DNA of 64,000 nt from Acheta domesticus (GCA_031308135.1 JAHLJT010009436.1:143242303-143306302); one strand, 5' to 3'. Positions 14,576 through 27,954 are shown, numbered from the stretch's first letter. The notes: generated by a model from the sequence alone, not told the origin. Numbers and translations are program-made.

Positions 14576-15269
14576 TAAAGGGAGTTTATGGGGTCAACTA
14601 GTGGTGTTTGAGCGCCAGCGGAGACTGAACAGGAACAGTCAACGAGTAGCAGCGAGAGAAGGCGACAGAAAGGGCGCGGGGAACACAATTTTTACCTACG
14701 CAAATTCACTTGAGAAGTCAGGTTCACATATTAATAGATAAAACTCATCAATAATATCCACTTTATACAACTTAGAAGTACGTATGATAGAAGTAATATT
14801 TCTAAAATTTCTAATATAAATGAATAAATTTTCTACTTATTATTCTAGAAGTCACAAACACTTCGCATACGGCCTTCGAGTTCAAGGTGTCCTCTTTACC
14901 GATTAACATACCAAATATCTACTGGAAATGTAGCGAGTAATTAAATCTTTTATGATCACGACAATTCTGCGCACACCGTCCGCAGACAAGTTAAAGAGTT
15001 ATAAGAAACTAAATTCCTGTATAGCGATTTGTATATGAACAAACAAAACCAACGAAGCTTGATCTTATAAAAAAAAACTTTTATCTTTTTCATTTAATGA
15101 AGAAAAATCTATGTATTTTTAATGCAATATTAAAGAACTTTTAATTTAATAAAAACGAACCTATAAAGAAATAGCGCGTTTAGACAAGTTTTAACTGAAG
15201 TTTAGACCATTTTTAAATGGTACTGATACAGAAGGAAAGCAGCATTAGCTGGGACAGGGAGTTCCGATG

Positions 15270-15640
15270 CAGGTGACATATGGTGGCGGCGGCGCCAAGA
15301 GGCCTATTCAGACGGGGCTAGCACAAGCAGGTCCCACGTGAAGGTGGGCAACGGCAGGCGACACGCTGGGTTCGGCAGGTAGGGGATCCCCGATCGCAGG
15401 GCCCCAGCGCGGCGCGGCGCGGCGAGAGCTCTCGCGAAGTGCATCTCGGGGCGCTGGAGGGCAAGGATTCGAAAGGAAAGGTCGCGGCCTCGCCGGCGCG
15501 CGTGCGGCGGCGGAGGCGGGGACTGCGGGGGTGGAGGTTCGGGAGGAGGAGGAGGAGGCAACATGGCATCCGATCCTCGCCCCGCGCTCGCTTCCTCCGA
15601 GAGGCAACGCTACCCGGCCCGGCACCTCCCCAGTTGATTC
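15270..15640. other. CpG-rich patch with GGC and GGA runs
   Basis: Begins GGTGGCGGCGGCGCC and ends in a GGAGGAGGAGGAGG run, giving poly-Pro frames on the minus strand. No exon signals were recognised. Confidence 0.55.
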
Positions 15641-16500
15641 CAACAGCGCCCGCGAGAAACCCGACAGTATTGTCTTGATATAGCATATCAATGTCTAAAT
15701 TAATACACATTTTTTTACAAACACACAATATTCTTACATATTTCACTGATCTATATCAATCACAATCCGTAATAGCACTGCCCCAGTTGCGGGATGTTTC
15801 TGATCGTCTACAACATCGGCTCTCTCTCTTAAAATATTCGATATCATTCCTGCGTCACGTCATTTATATAAACTATTTATTGTTGGTTTCTTAACAGGAA
15901 AGTAGTCACGTATGGGAGGGGACCGAAGAAGCCGAAGGTATAACCTATAGAAGTGAACAAAACTGGAAAAAACATGTAGAAGAGGAGTTAAATGGGAGTA
16001 AAGTTGAGAAAACAGGGGAAATTAAGTTTTTTTAATGTGAATATTGCTGCAAGGAACGTATCCCATGCTTATGAGGCACAGTAAAAGGCTCTTCACATTC
16101 CTTCGTGTACTTGAGCTTCTCATCCACTTCAAGCAATAAAATTTCCGTATAATGAAATTACAATCCCGCCACCCGAGATGTCGTAAAATCTACGCTGCGA
16201 ATTTGTGTCGACAGTTTCTCACGACAAACCCAATCGATTATCTCTGCGCGATTCCCCTTACCATTGTTTTGCAGGCGCCCGCTCTTTCACGCATGCCTCT
16301 CCCCTTACGGAGAGGAACATCGAGCCGCACGAACGGATACATTTAGCCCCTGAAACGAGAGAGCAGGCGACGGAGCGTGAAGAGCGCCAAGGAAAGGGCG
16401 ATCGCTGGGTTGAGCAAAGTAGAACAGAACTTCGTTCTTTATTATAATTATCCTGAGGCTAACGATATGCCAATTAGGCGAAAACGAAGATCAGATTTGA

Positions 16501-16501
16501 A

Positions 16502-16543
<42 letters not shown>
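16501..16543 (+). repeat. (AAT)n microsatellite
   Basis: About 14 uninterrupted AAT units. The Ile/Asn-run frames across it are artefacts. Confidence 0.95.
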
Positions 16544-16762
16544 TACACCCCCTTTTTTAATTCCCTTCATTATTTGCATTGCAATGAAATAAATACGTTC
16601 CGCACCGAAAACATTTAATACGAAACTACTGAGTTGGAACATTTGATCATGGAAAGTGAAATGATCTTAAGGATTAGGTTGTGGGAGCTTGAAAGAAAGG
16701 GCGAAACTCCCACCGGAATAGAATAGAGTTACTTAAACGATGACCATCACTGTCCTGTAGGA

Positions 16763-16786
16763 ATCTTTGTCTATGAAGACAAAGAT
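16763..16786. repeat. Short perfect hairpin
   Basis: ATCTTTGTCT and AGACAAAGAT flank a 4-nt ATGA loop. It is about 170 bp before the hAT-like MITE and not part of it. Confidence 0.7.
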
Positions 16787-16957
16787 GGAACGGGACCAGA
16801 GCAGCTTAGTCAGTGGTGTATCTCACTCCCAAGAAAGACATTAAGTAAATTACATGATTAGAAACCATATAATGAGCATTTTGTATATTATAGATTACAA
16901 TTTCATAAGATTTATTTCTTTTCGAAAAGTAAGACGAAGCAAATACCAATACTAAGA

Positions 16958-17127
16958 AAGGGCTTTCCAACTGGCGGCCCGTGGGCCACTTGTGTTACTG
17001 TGACTTGCATTTCAGTTTCAGCAATCTCAGTAGTTCGGGTAAAAACTATCTTAAATTACGGCGCGGCCCGCGGCTTCACTAGAATTTGGTATGTGGCCCA
17101 TAAGCCCTTCTAAGTTGGACAGCCCTG
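16958..17127. mobile_element. hAT-like MITE
   Basis: A 170-bp element whose ends are imperfect inverted repeats: AAGGGCTTTCCAACTGGCGG at the left, and CAGGGCTGTCCAACTTAGAA as the reverse complement of the right. Both continue into GGGCCAC-type sequence. Flanks TACTAAGA (16950-16957) and TACTAAAG (17128-17135) look like a slightly decayed 8-bp target duplication, the size used by hAT transposases. GGCCCGTGGGCC-type ends are common in hAT elements. There is no coding content. Confidence 0.65.
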
Positions 17128-17383
17128 TACTAAAGGATAGGTATCGCCCAGCTTTCAGTGAAGGTTGACGAATTAAAAGTAAGTTATAGAAGCATGATCA
17201 AATACGCTGTATACGATTACACCTTAAAATTGTTAAGATTAGAGCAGTAAACTTTGCTCCTATTACTACTCAAAGTTTCAGATGGACAGAATACTGAATA
17301 ACATATTCCCTCACGAAAACAACTAATCATTTAACCAGATACTAAAGCCTCGAAATTTTCTTCCGGGGCAGAACGGAGTATTC

Positions 17384-17572
17384 TTAAGATAGTGAAGAGC
17401 AAGGAACAGTGAAACGGCGTCCTCGCAATCGCCCAAATGCAGTCACGATGTTAATTACTGGGTAATTTGGTTCCGCGTTCTCCTCTCCTCCTACCGCCTG
17501 GTCAAGTAGAACAAGCGATAGTACTACGACCGAGAGCGCCACAGAAGCCCACGAGCTTTCCCCAGAGCACAT
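17384..17572 (-). CDS. Candidate first exon of a secreted, possibly carboxylesterase-like protein
   Basis: An ATG-initiated minus-strand frame of 62 codons. Residues 10-24 are a strong hydrophobic core (SVALSVVVLSLVLL) followed by a plausible cleavage region near QAVGGEE, as in a signal peptide. Residues about 37-52 read NYPVINIVTAFGRLRGRR, which resembles the VVTTxxGRLRG strand that opens the alpha/beta-hydrolase domain of carboxylesterases and neuroligin-like proteins (family knowledge). If so, this is a first coding exon and the frame beyond RGRR is intron. A GT follows the second base of that region, but the donor context is weak. No second exon with the usual GIPYAxPP motif was seen downstream on this strand. 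Alternatives are a short secreted peptide or a chance frame. Confidence 0.33.
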   Translation of the reverse strand: MCSGESSWASVALSVVVLSLVLLDQAVGGEENAEPNYPVINIVTAFGRLRGRRFTVPCSSLS

Positions 17573-18229
17573 CGCCTATCCCGGAACTGTAGTTCACGCT
17601 CATTGCCGTATTGGGCATCTTGTCGAGCGGGTTCATCGTCAGAATATCTGTATTGATTCATGAGCGTTGGATCTGAAATTTTGAAGATACGCCTATATCA
17701 AATTTGAGCTTCTGTAGCTAATTAGTGTGCTACCGGGATATCAACACATCAATACGGATATCTCCTGATATGAACTGCTAAGGTTAAGACTCTTCTCATT
17801 AAAAATGTCTGTCGTAGGCATAATCTTGGTGGAAAAATGTTCATTTTCAACTTCTATACCAGCTCTTCGAATAACATGGACTTTCTCCTTTATTGATCTG
17901 TCAAAAATCACTTGACTTACATAAACGAATAAAACCGAATTATTCTTGCATTACGTTTCAAATACAGTCCAAATCCGGAGTTTCTGCATAGATGCTACAC
18001 TTCGTTTTTGTTTCGCCATCGCATACTTAACTAGCAAGATATTAAAACTTAGATATAGAATTGCTTCAATCAAGTACACCTCAATGACGATACCAATAAT
18101 TTCAAATTAATTTTATTACAAATTTGGATCTAATTTTCGTATAACACTCACTATTCGAAATACCAGAATTCATAGTTACGTTCGTAGTTTCATTCCAGGC
18201 GGTTTGACCCACGACGATAAATTCCGCCA

Positions 18230-18570
18230 CTCGCAATGAGAACGAGCTCATTCAGAGCGCCGAGCGAGTACAGAGGTAAATCAAACACGCCCCACGAGGC
18301 GGGAGGCGGCTCACCCCTCGGCGCGTTCCAAAGCGCTCTTGGCGCAGCGCCAGCCGGCCGACGCGCGCGGGGAGTGCGCTCCGCCCGATTCATGAGCCGA
18401 GCGCGCTCCGGCGAGGGCACGCACCGCGCGAGCGGCCGGGTGGGCGTGATCGTATCGGGGCGCGTTGTACTGGCCGCGCGCCTGGAGGCCAGGGCCACGC
18501 GAGCGTGGGCAACGCGGGGCGGGGCGAAGCAGGGAACGGCGCTAGAGCTGGCGACGGCGACTGGGGGCGA
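18230..18570. other. CpG-rich patch
   Basis: Open on both strands for more than 130 codons because stops are rare in this composition. About 700 bp upstream (minus strand) of the candidate secreted-protein start at 17572, so it could be a CpG promoter for that gene if the gene is real. Confidence 0.55.
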
Positions 18571-19299
18571 CCCATTAAAACCAAACAGAACAGAGACCAA
18601 GTACATAAACCGCGTTTTTTTCCTTTTCTTTTCTTCAGTAATCTGCGAAATTTAACTAGGTACATTTTTTTTAAAAAATGCACAATTCTGTCAACGCTGA
18701 AATCTTCTTTATTGAAAGGACAAAGAGAGCTAAGACGAAAAGACATGAATACTATTTCTGTAAACGTGAAGAGTGCAAATGGCGCTGTCGGCTTCCCCCC
18801 CCCATTTTTTTAAAAAGTTCTCTGAGTAATGTGAACGCTACATCTTTATTTCCCTCGTTCCCAACACAAGTTCTAGAATAATTCTTATTGCAAAATTAAT
18901 AATGAACGTATTAAGATTAGAAGTTTTACGATTTTGAGATTCAATTGCACACCAGTTTCCAGTTACAACCAATTATTGGTCGTTATGGCTTTGTCACAAG
19001 CCAGAACGTTCTTGTTCGATTGATATGATAGGATCTGAAAAGGAAATTAAAATACGTATTCGAACAGCATTTTCAACCCAATTCAATTTTTCGCTAATCA
19101 AAACGAAATTATTTTCTATTAAACTTCAGAATACTAGAATTATTTCAAATTACTAATTCTACACGAGACATTTCGGAACCAGACGAAAATGTGGACGGTG
19201 ACTACAATGCCCGATTAAACCAGAAACTTCAACAACGCCCGACAAGCCGAGAAACCACTGGCAGACTTCGCTCACCCGAAGCTTTTCCTTCCCTTGGCA

Positions 19300-19740
19300 G
19301 CACGCGGAAACGTAAAGCCGCCCCCGCGCCTGCCCTCCGGAGTCGCGGAAGGTGAGAGCGGAGGAGGAGGAGAGCGGCATGCAAAGGGGCGGGGCACGAG
19401 CGCGGCGCCCGCGGGCCGGGCGCGGCGGGATTTCGGCTGACCCCGGGCGCCGCGCCGCGTCCTGCACGCAGGCCCGCCTTTCGCGCCTGACCCCGCCGCG
19501 GCCCCTGCCACCGCGCAACCGCGCCCCACCCGCCCCGCCCAGACCGGCCCGGTCCGTTCCTATTAGGCCAGGGGTAGGCAAGTTCCCTTCGCGAACCACG
19601 GAGCGGGAACGGACTGACTGTACTCTGCGTTCGGCCCTGGGTCGGTCCACGATCCTGGTCAGCGACGTGGCACGAGTCAAGGACATTGGAGCGGTTTTTC
19701 GAACGGCAATATCCCACGTCACGCAAATGAAACAAAGAAG
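19300..19740. other. CpG-rich patch
   Basis: Densest near 19380-19560 with CGCGGCGGG-type words. Frames open on both strands without domains. Confidence 0.55.
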
Positions 19741-21479
19741 AAAACAAAAGTAGTATGGCTTTTAATGGAACAAGGAAAACATTCAATGAACAAGCATACG
19801 TTGCCTGTCGATATATCCTACCTTTCCTAAAAATGTAAATCTTATGTAGAAAAACTAAGAATAATACGTTTTTCCCTTTCGCATATTTATTGAAAACAAA
19901 ATTCATTTAAACAATGCAACTCACGCCGAACGTGTGCCATGTCATGTTTGAATACGTTGCAGAAAATCTTATATTTAAATTGAGAAGTCAATTTATTACG
20001 AATGCCACATTTGATTAATGGCACGTCGCATGGCAAAGAAGAATGGTAGTTTCCAGCTCCCATACATGTCTCGAAAAAAGAATTGCACTGACAGAAGTGA
20101 TTGTTATATTCGTGCTATACGAATGCCCTTTCGATAATCAAACTAGGACTCTTGTTCAAACACTAAGTGAAATAAACGTGTATAGCAGTATCTTTGCATG
20201 TACTCGACTGGGGTTTTACTTATAACGAAGGTAATTAACAATTGCGCAGCAACTCTTGTTTGTAATTCCTGTAATATATTTGTAATTTGTATCACGTAAC
20301 ACTGAAGTACACAATTCCTGTTCACGTATACACAATTCCTTTTCCTTTGCGGTCAACGAGTCGCATTTTACGCTTCATAACCAGATTATTTTCCCAGCAC
20401 GAAAAATCGTCGCCTTGTCAGTACGACGTGTTTATGAAGTGGTCGTGACAACAAAGTAACAACCCACTTGTACACAAAAAGCAAGCACAAGACAGCAATT
20501 TCCTCACACGCGAAACACTTCCTTATAACGGCGCCATTCTGAGGAGACTGACGCACCGGGTCACTGAAGGGTGGGCGGGATTCGTTTGTTAAGGGAGAGG
20601 TCTGGAAGCCAAATTTGCATACCGCCATGATATCCTAAGAATAAGTAAATACACGGAGGAGAGACTTCAATCCTACAACAGCGCCAATTAGAATGAAGTT
20701 TGTATTACAAGGCCAACAGATTGTTTCGTATTCCGCATGTTAAAAACGGCCTAAACCACATGCAGTAAGCCACCTTTCAATAAGCATCAGAAGTCGGAGA
20801 TGCAGATTCTTCTCAAAGATAGTGAACTTCCGCCTCGATCGGCTTTTTCTATCAGATTGCATTTAACCAAGACTAAGATGGCCCTTGTTCGGCTTCTGAA
20901 CACTAATTGTAACTGATTACTCACCCGTCATGTTCCAGCGATAATTCCATGGACTTTTCTGCGTTAATAAAATTCATTACAGAAAAAAATAAATTGAGGC
21001 ATTGAAAAAATAAATCAATTAATATGACCGAAAGTGGGATAAAGAAAGAACGGGTTTCCCTTTGTACCTTTCTGAGGTCAAGGAAACCAATCAATTATTG
21101 AATAAATCGATCTGATGAAGGTTAAGCAAACAGACTTGCCCGACCGAAACTGGATTCCTTAATTTGTGCGGTAGAACAAAACAGCTACTGAGTGAGAGAA
21201 ACTTGATTCAGACACACCAACAAACAACCTGAGCACACTCTTCGGTCACGATACAAGAAGTCACGCTGTGACAACCTTGTAGCACGGCTTGATGTACTTC
21301 ACTCGTCACCGAACGTGTATAAGATGGGGATGTATCAATTTCCATGTGCAAACGTCACGAGTCTTAGTGGAATGATATACCATCAAAATTACCCCTTTTG
21401 CAAATCCAACACACGAGTCCCAATAAGATAAAGCTTTGACCATACAAAATTATATTCCTTTCACTTAACCGCGTCAAAT

Positions 21480-21780
21480 ATCTCTTGTACTGCCGACCGC
21501 AGCGACCCGACGACCAAGTGGTGGGACGCGGCCGGCGCTCGAATCGCTGACGCCGTGGGATCAGCCCCAGCACCGTCACAACCGCGCCGCGCCAGGCCAC
21601 GCCGTCGCTCGTGGCGCAACCACCCGCCACTCGAGCTAATGAAACGACCCCAGCGCGCGCGGGTCAGCGGCGCGGGCGGCGGCCGCTCGCGGGGAGGGGA
21701 GGGGAGCGAGGGGCGCGGACAAGCGCGAGGGCCAGCGTAAAAGCGGGGGCGGGCGGGGCGTGAGAATGGACGGGACGGTT
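21480..21780. other. CpG-rich patch
   Basis: GC-dense with GGGGAGGGGAGGGGAG-like purine runs near 21690-21710. It is 1.6 kb before the first recognised exon of the chitin-binding gene, so promoter or first-exon DNA of that gene is possible but unproven. A weaker patch follows at 22040-22165. Confidence 0.55.
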
Positions 21781-23360
21781 GCACGTGGAACTAGAGAGAA
21801 GCATGTAGTCCACGAGGTATGCAGGCCACCCAAAAACGGTCTTCCTTAAATATTACCAACCCCTCAGTCTCTCTCGCTCCATTCTCACTGCTCACTGGTC
21901 TGTTCCACAAGCTCTCCGAGTCCATCTTCCCGCCATTTTTTCACCAAGATCTCCCTTCTCTTCCCTCCCGGTCCTCTACCAGTGTCAACTGCCCCGAAGG
22001 TCTACTTCTCGATAGCCCCTCGCAACACAAGTTCCACATCGGGTGCGGTTGCCAAAGAGGATGGCGTCCGTCCCTCTGCCGGAACCTCCGCAGGGCGCGG
22101 CCGAGACTGTGGCAGCTGTCACAGGCGAAACTAGCGGCTCGCACGAGCGCGTTTCGTGCTGTAATGCACCACGATTGACAGCGGATGACTACTGGTATGA
22201 ATAATGTGAAAGTCATGCAACGCACAGTAAGTGTGTCAGATCGTGCATCTGATATATCAACGGTATTCATTTAGAACAAGAATTACATTGTACTTTTCTG
22301 AACCTAGGTTGTTACGAACACGAACCGTGCAACTACCTTAAGTCAATTCTTGAATGAGGCTAAATTATATCATTACTAAAACCTATATGAAATGTACGCA
22401 ATCAAAAGATGATATCTGAAAGCAGAGAGGGCAAATATTAAAGCAACTAACGTACCGTAAGCGGCATCGGTGCAATAGTTAATTGAATCATGATAAACAT
22501 GATTGTCTACAAAAAGCAGCACTACTTCATGAAGGACCTGCACTCACAGACCGTAAAAAGGAAGTAAAACTGGCCCACTCTTAGAATTCTCGAAGAGAAA
22601 GGTAGGTCTTCTAGAGTTTCGATACTTTCGATTTAAAAAATGTATTCTTGTTCTCATGCAACTAACAAGGAACGGAGAGACGAACGTAAACTCAACATTT
22701 CTATTAAACAAAAATTGCCATGTAAAGTCATTGCCGATTCGAAAAGCTAAAAGTAATATTTCTTTTTTTCCCCTAATTTTACCCTTTTAATTATAGATTT
22801 TAAGAGCGTTTTCATCTTAAGAAGTCAAATGTATATTTTAAATTTAATTGTTATAACTACGTAATTCATTAATTAATAAATCAATCTTTTATTCCAATGC
22901 GGAAATTGCATAAATTGCAAGTTCAAATTTACAATTTATATAGCTACGGAAAATATGAGCGTATTTAGTGAATGATGGAGAAACCTCGGGTTCTCTTCTC
23001 CATGACGTTTTTCCAACAATAATGTAATGCGGTGCAACTGCAATTCACCAGTCAAACCACGTTTACTCAGAAATTACAAAGCTAAGCAAATCCTGACGCT
23101 TCTAAATATCTTGCCTATTCGCTAACTATTGGAGGCAATATTACTTTTCCACAGCCTAGTGTACAGCAACCAACAACACTCTCTCGACAACTCTATACCA
23201 CATTCGAGCATGTGCGCATGCGTAGAGGCCCCAGATTTCTGTCGACTCGCGTAAGTCGGGAGATGCTGAGTGCCCGTTTTGTGTGTTGGGCAGCTCGATA
23301 GAACACGCACTCCTCTTCTTGAGCGCTTGCTGTAACATGCGCGTGTCGTGTGTGTTGCAG

Positions 23361-23585
23361 AGAGCAGCGTGGCGGGGGCGCGCGCCAAGCGGCCCCGGGC
23401 GCCGCGCGACGACCTGGCCAACACGCCGCCGCCTGAGACGGCGCGGGCGGAGGCGCGCTCGGCGGGCGGCGGGGGCGAGGGCGGCGACGTGGACCGCGCC
23501 GTGGCGCGCCCAGAGGCCTCCGTGCCGCCGGGCTTCCTCAGCCCCTCCGTGCGCGCCTACCTAGAGCTCGGCAAGTCCATCCCTG
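23361..23585 (+). CDS. CPAP1-like chitin-binding cuticle protein, internal exon
   Basis: This internal coding exon belongs to a secreted chitin-binding protein and is read in phase with the exons at 29950 and 30590. It starts after a TGTGTTGCAG acceptor, taking two bases to finish a split codon. It ends CCTG|GTGAGT, leaving one base for the next codon (phase 1). It encodes about 74 residues. The first 50 are low-complexity, rich in Ala, Arg, Gly, Pro and acid. The end, around FLSPSVRAYLELGKSIPG, is the linker that precedes the chitin-binding domain in cuticular proteins analogous to peritrophins (established family pattern). The exon is extremely CpG-rich, unlike the AT-rich introns. The expected upstream exon with start codon and signal peptide was not identified. 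A start at the GTG or GTT codons just upstream is not plausible because they lie in the acceptor. Confidence 0.8.
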
Positions 23586-26500
23586 GTGAGTAGCCCACAG
23601 CGCAGCACCTCACTCCTCCTGTCACCGTACGTAGTAATATATTTCATTCTTGGGTTTAGTTACATTTAACTCTATTTTTAATGCATAAGTCACCCGATTT
23701 ATCTTTTCATGTTAATACATTACACATATTGTAACACTAATGTAATTAAGTTCTGTGTTGTATTGCATCCTTACAATTAACTGCCACCACGTCATTCCGT
23801 GTGGACAACTGGTGTGGTTTTGCAACAATGCCAAACGGGGATTTAAAAATAAACAAACAAGTACTGGAACTTACTAGCTTGTGAATTCGTGTTTGGTATG
23901 TCTTGTGGACGAACAAGTCAGCACTTGTCACCCGTTGCATGTCATGTGTTACGACTGGGGCCCGGATGTTTATGACGTCATATCTTTTCTTTGCGTTATT
24001 TCCATGGAAAATGTAAGATAAGCGTGGCTTTATCTACAATGGCTAAAATTATGCAATTTTCATGTGTCATATAAAGTCATATTTTGGCCTTTTTTTACCC
24101 TTTGGTCATTTTCCGTTAATATTTCATATTATGGTCATATTTTTTCATGAATTTTCATATTTTATCTTTTGAATTCATTTTCGCTCATCAGCTTGCAGTC
24201 GTCTCCAAGAGATTTTTCATATCTTCTAATCGTTATCTAATTTCTTACATTTTTACTTTCCCGTATACGTAGTATAGGGAAAATTATGTAATGCTGCACC
24301 AAAAAACAGCCAATTTTCGGCAAAAAAAATCATTGCCAGGCCCTGACGCCGAAAAAGTGGGTAAAACCAGTTGCTAAATTAAGAAAAAAAAATACCCTAA
24401 CATGTGGTGTAGCCAGAATTCCTGTTTTGTAACTCCTTGATACCGAAAAACCAAATGAAAGGAAAACATCCATCCGTCCGGTGTATGTGAATACTAGCGC
24501 CTACACTATGTGTACGATTTTTCTTCTTCTTCAAATTTAAGAAACCCCTTGTCCATCTGGCCTGAGTGGAAACTCTGAGATTTTCAAAAACATTCATTAA
24601 TTTTTGGGGGTACTTCAGATGAAGCCCCCCGGACATTTTCAATATTTTTTTGAAAAACGGTTCCAAATTGTTTCTTTAAATTTCTTGTGAGAATAGAGAA
24701 AAAAATAATTCCAGTAATATATAGTGAAAACTTGCATTAGAAATGTTCCTTTTCGACGTTAAAATATATTGAAATGTTACGAAATATGTAGTAATAGCGA
24801 AAATATGTAAAAACATGTAATTAGACAAAATATTTCAAATTATATAAAACAAAAATTGTTCTAATTAATGCAAAATGTCTTGTAAACTCTATAAAATATT
24901 AATGAATGCAGGGATCTTGTTCTTGTAAAAATACGTATTTACATGAAAATCCGTTCCTATACATCAGTAAAGCCTTTGGCTTTCAATGGCCCTCCCCAGC
25001 ACCAAAAGAAAGTGAAAATGTAGAACATATTTGCCGTAGAACAGCTTACCTCTCAGTAAACTAATTGGGAGATATTCATTGAGAAGTCAAGTAAGAAATG
25101 AACAAGTTTATTCATTTCTGCAAGTGAAAGTGAGATATATGGAGGTCAGATGAAACAGGTCCTGTTATGCAATTTCGGATTCGATCCAGATAGAAAACGA
25201 ACGTACGGTACCCGCAGACAACGTCAACACCGCCCCAAATCAAGGTCAGAGGTATAAATAAAACATCACAAAACAATTTGATAAGGGTAAAGACATCTCT
25301 ATCATTTTAATAGAACCCTGAAAAAATCGTGATCTTTAATTTGAATAATTTTGTTCAGGCGGTCATGCAAAACAGCAGCTGTCTTACTTCGGCATTGTGA
25401 CCAACCGATAACCCCCTGCGCATCAAATTTTAGATTAGAAGAGGTCGCCTAAGACCGTCATTTACTGTTGCGTCGTTCCCTGATCACGGGTACCGTAAGA
25501 AGCTATATAAATTCCTTAGCCATTAGCTGACAGAACGTTCGCATCAGAAAACTTCCTTGAGAGGTATAATAACAATGAATGTTTGCTATTTTGAGAAATA
25601 ATGGTGGCTGTATACTCTCACTGATTATATAATGGAAACAAAATTTTGGCTCCAACTCATCGCGCGGACAATTCATTACTTCGGGGATAATAAACGTCTT
25701 CAGTATACATAGGAAGTAACAACTATACATAAGTCACGTTGATAAAAATCACGCAAGATTGCCAGTGAATACAATTAACACCGCAAGCAATTCGCTGATA
25801 TGCACAGTTTTAAGGCATCCCTACCAACACCCATCCTAGCGTATCACAAAGCATTCTCAAACTGAAAGACCACATGTGATGCGAGAGAATTTCAAGGAAA
25901 TAGATACAGACTGTAATATTTAATACCAGTTACTAACATGAAGTGTGGAATCAGCATTAATGGAGAGTGCACTTTTCTCGAATTTCTCATTGACTGGTTA
26001 TGCGGAAGAAACCACGGAAAGCAAAATTGAAGAAAACTACTCATTATCTCCAGCATCCTTATAAATGATTCATTCAAACCACTAAGACGCCGACAAATAA
26101 GTAACAATTATGGGCGGGTGCGAAACATCCTTTAAATATCTGAAGCCTCGACCTTGGTAGACGAAGTTATGTATCACCGGAATGGAGGAATATTAAAGGC
26201 TCACGGATGTACCCCAAGTACGAAACAGCTTCCAGATGATTATTTCACCGTCCTCTTTCTTAGCAGTTGTAAGACTAGAACTGACCCCCAACTCGATGAA
26301 TCATACGCCGCTTTGGGAACAAATTCAATGTATCGTGATCACGTGACGATAGAAGTCACGCAATCACTTCTGGCAATTTTGGTGGAGCATCGTTTTCCAA
26401 CAACGCTCTATCGTCTCTAGAGTTCGGACGTGCGCACGTACTCAAAAGAGGGATAGGTCGTAAAATGATATACGATTTAGTGCTTCGTAATGTACAAGAA

Positions 26501-27954
26501 CTTGCATTACGTAATGATGCCCCTTCTTTCTTAAAACAAGGTAGATATGCTAACACATGTTTCTGTTCCACACGTCTTTGTTGCGAAACTCCTACCTGAA
26601 TTTAGCGAAACATGTCCACCACGAAAGTGAAAGAGGGAAACTAACACATTATTGAACTGACTTCTTGTAATTGATCAAGTTAATTCCAGGATAGTTTTAT
26701 TTGTTCAATGGTTTTTATGTTTAATGTGTTCATGAACACAAATATGAGTATACATAATTTTGTTTCAGATCAACATTACCAATACTTCAACAACCCTTCA
26801 TCTCTTTTTCAGACTAAAACGTCTAGAGAGAAAAGAAGGACAAAGATTTAAAAAAAAGAAAAAGAGACGTGTTTTCGAAATGCTGTCAACGTTGATATAA
26901 AACAATCGATATGTATACCTCGTTTTTGTGTTAATACACGTATCAAAAATATATTTTTTTAAACTTGGCCTAAAATAAAAAAATCGTGAACTAAACTTCT
27001 CAGTAAAATGGCTACAGTAGGAAATCACCCAGAATTCTTAAAGACAACACGAAAACCGTCATTATTACACTTTGTTATCTCTGTCGATCCCAGAACCCTG
27101 AAGACGAAGCTACTGAACGTGTGACTGCAAAGGGGTGGATGCCAAATAAGGCACTCAACTCGTTCACAGTTAGTGGTTCCAGTTGACAAAATATCAACAA
27201 AATATTACTAAACGCAACGCATTGCATATTACTGCGTATAGGTTACACAGTGCCACACGGCCTCTATTACTTGGTGGCATCTGGACAGCGCAGCGGCAGC
27301 GTCGGTCTGTGAGCCAACTGATACGGCGCTCATTGCAATGGGCGCGCGTGCCGGTGGACGCGAGAGGTGAAAAGTCGCGCTTAATGTATTCCCTCTCGAC
27401 TTTTTCGGTCAACACTGTTGGCACTCGCAAGGTTGGCGACTTGAATTTACAAAACGCATACGCTGCAGAAAACCAAAAATTTTAAAATCATTCCTTTTAT
27501 ATTTCTCAAAGCGTCTATAACTCGCGTCAACTGGCATTCGAACTATGTACATTATTTTAATTCGTTCCGCAACGCGAAACTACGTTATTAAATAACAAGT
27601 ATAGTGCAGGAACTGCGAAATAGGGAAAGTAAGTAAATTATATTGCCTTCACACAATAATTGATCCTGGACAAGTCGAGCCCAACGTGGAATAGGAGAAT
27701 TAATAAAGTTATGGAATATTTAAACATAAATCATTTCAGTCCATGAATGCTGTGAAAGGAATTTGAAATATCCAGGCTTTAGAGATCTTGAGGATTTACT
27801 CCCTACCAGGGTCCAGTGGACTTTTCAGCTTTATACCTGAAATGAACGCGTATTTGTCGTGTACATAATATCGACGGGGACACAAACTTAGGATACGATC
27901 ATGATCTCAGAATGTGAGAAGGCGAAAAAGACCTCTGACCCAAAAAAGAAAATG

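Larger units (their letters stand above)
3591..16957. other. Non-coding stretch with scattered GC patches
   Basis: Apart from the repeats and CpG-rich patches listed separately (4.25, 6.5-7.0, 7.8, 10.1, 11.3, 12.0, 12.5, 14.56, 15.3 and 16.5 kb), I see AT-rich DNA with no splice-bounded coding frame or RNA gene. The 95-codon frame near 5324-5611 was looked at and matches no family I know. Confidence 0.55.
17573..23360. other. Upstream region of the CPAP1-like exons; no exon defined
   Basis: It should contain, or lead back to, the first exon and promoter of the chitin-binding gene. No plus-strand ATG with a signal-peptide-like frame ending in a donor of the needed phase (one base left over) was recognised. 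CpG-rich patches at 18.2, 19.3, 21.5 and 22.0 kb are the only notable structure. Confidence 0.5.

Noticed and set aside
17641..17763. Inverted 14-bp words ATATCTGTATTGAT / ATCAATACGGATAT
   Set aside because: One short imperfect pair 100 bp apart without target duplication is too weak to call a MITE.
18236..18655. 139-codon frame in a CpG-rich patch
   Set aside because: Equally open on the other strand; the openness follows from GC composition.
23955..24990. Possible transposon in the large intron starting near GGGGCCCGGATG
   Set aside because: TCATATT-rich words suggest repeat-derived DNA, but no inverted ends or target duplication could be matched.
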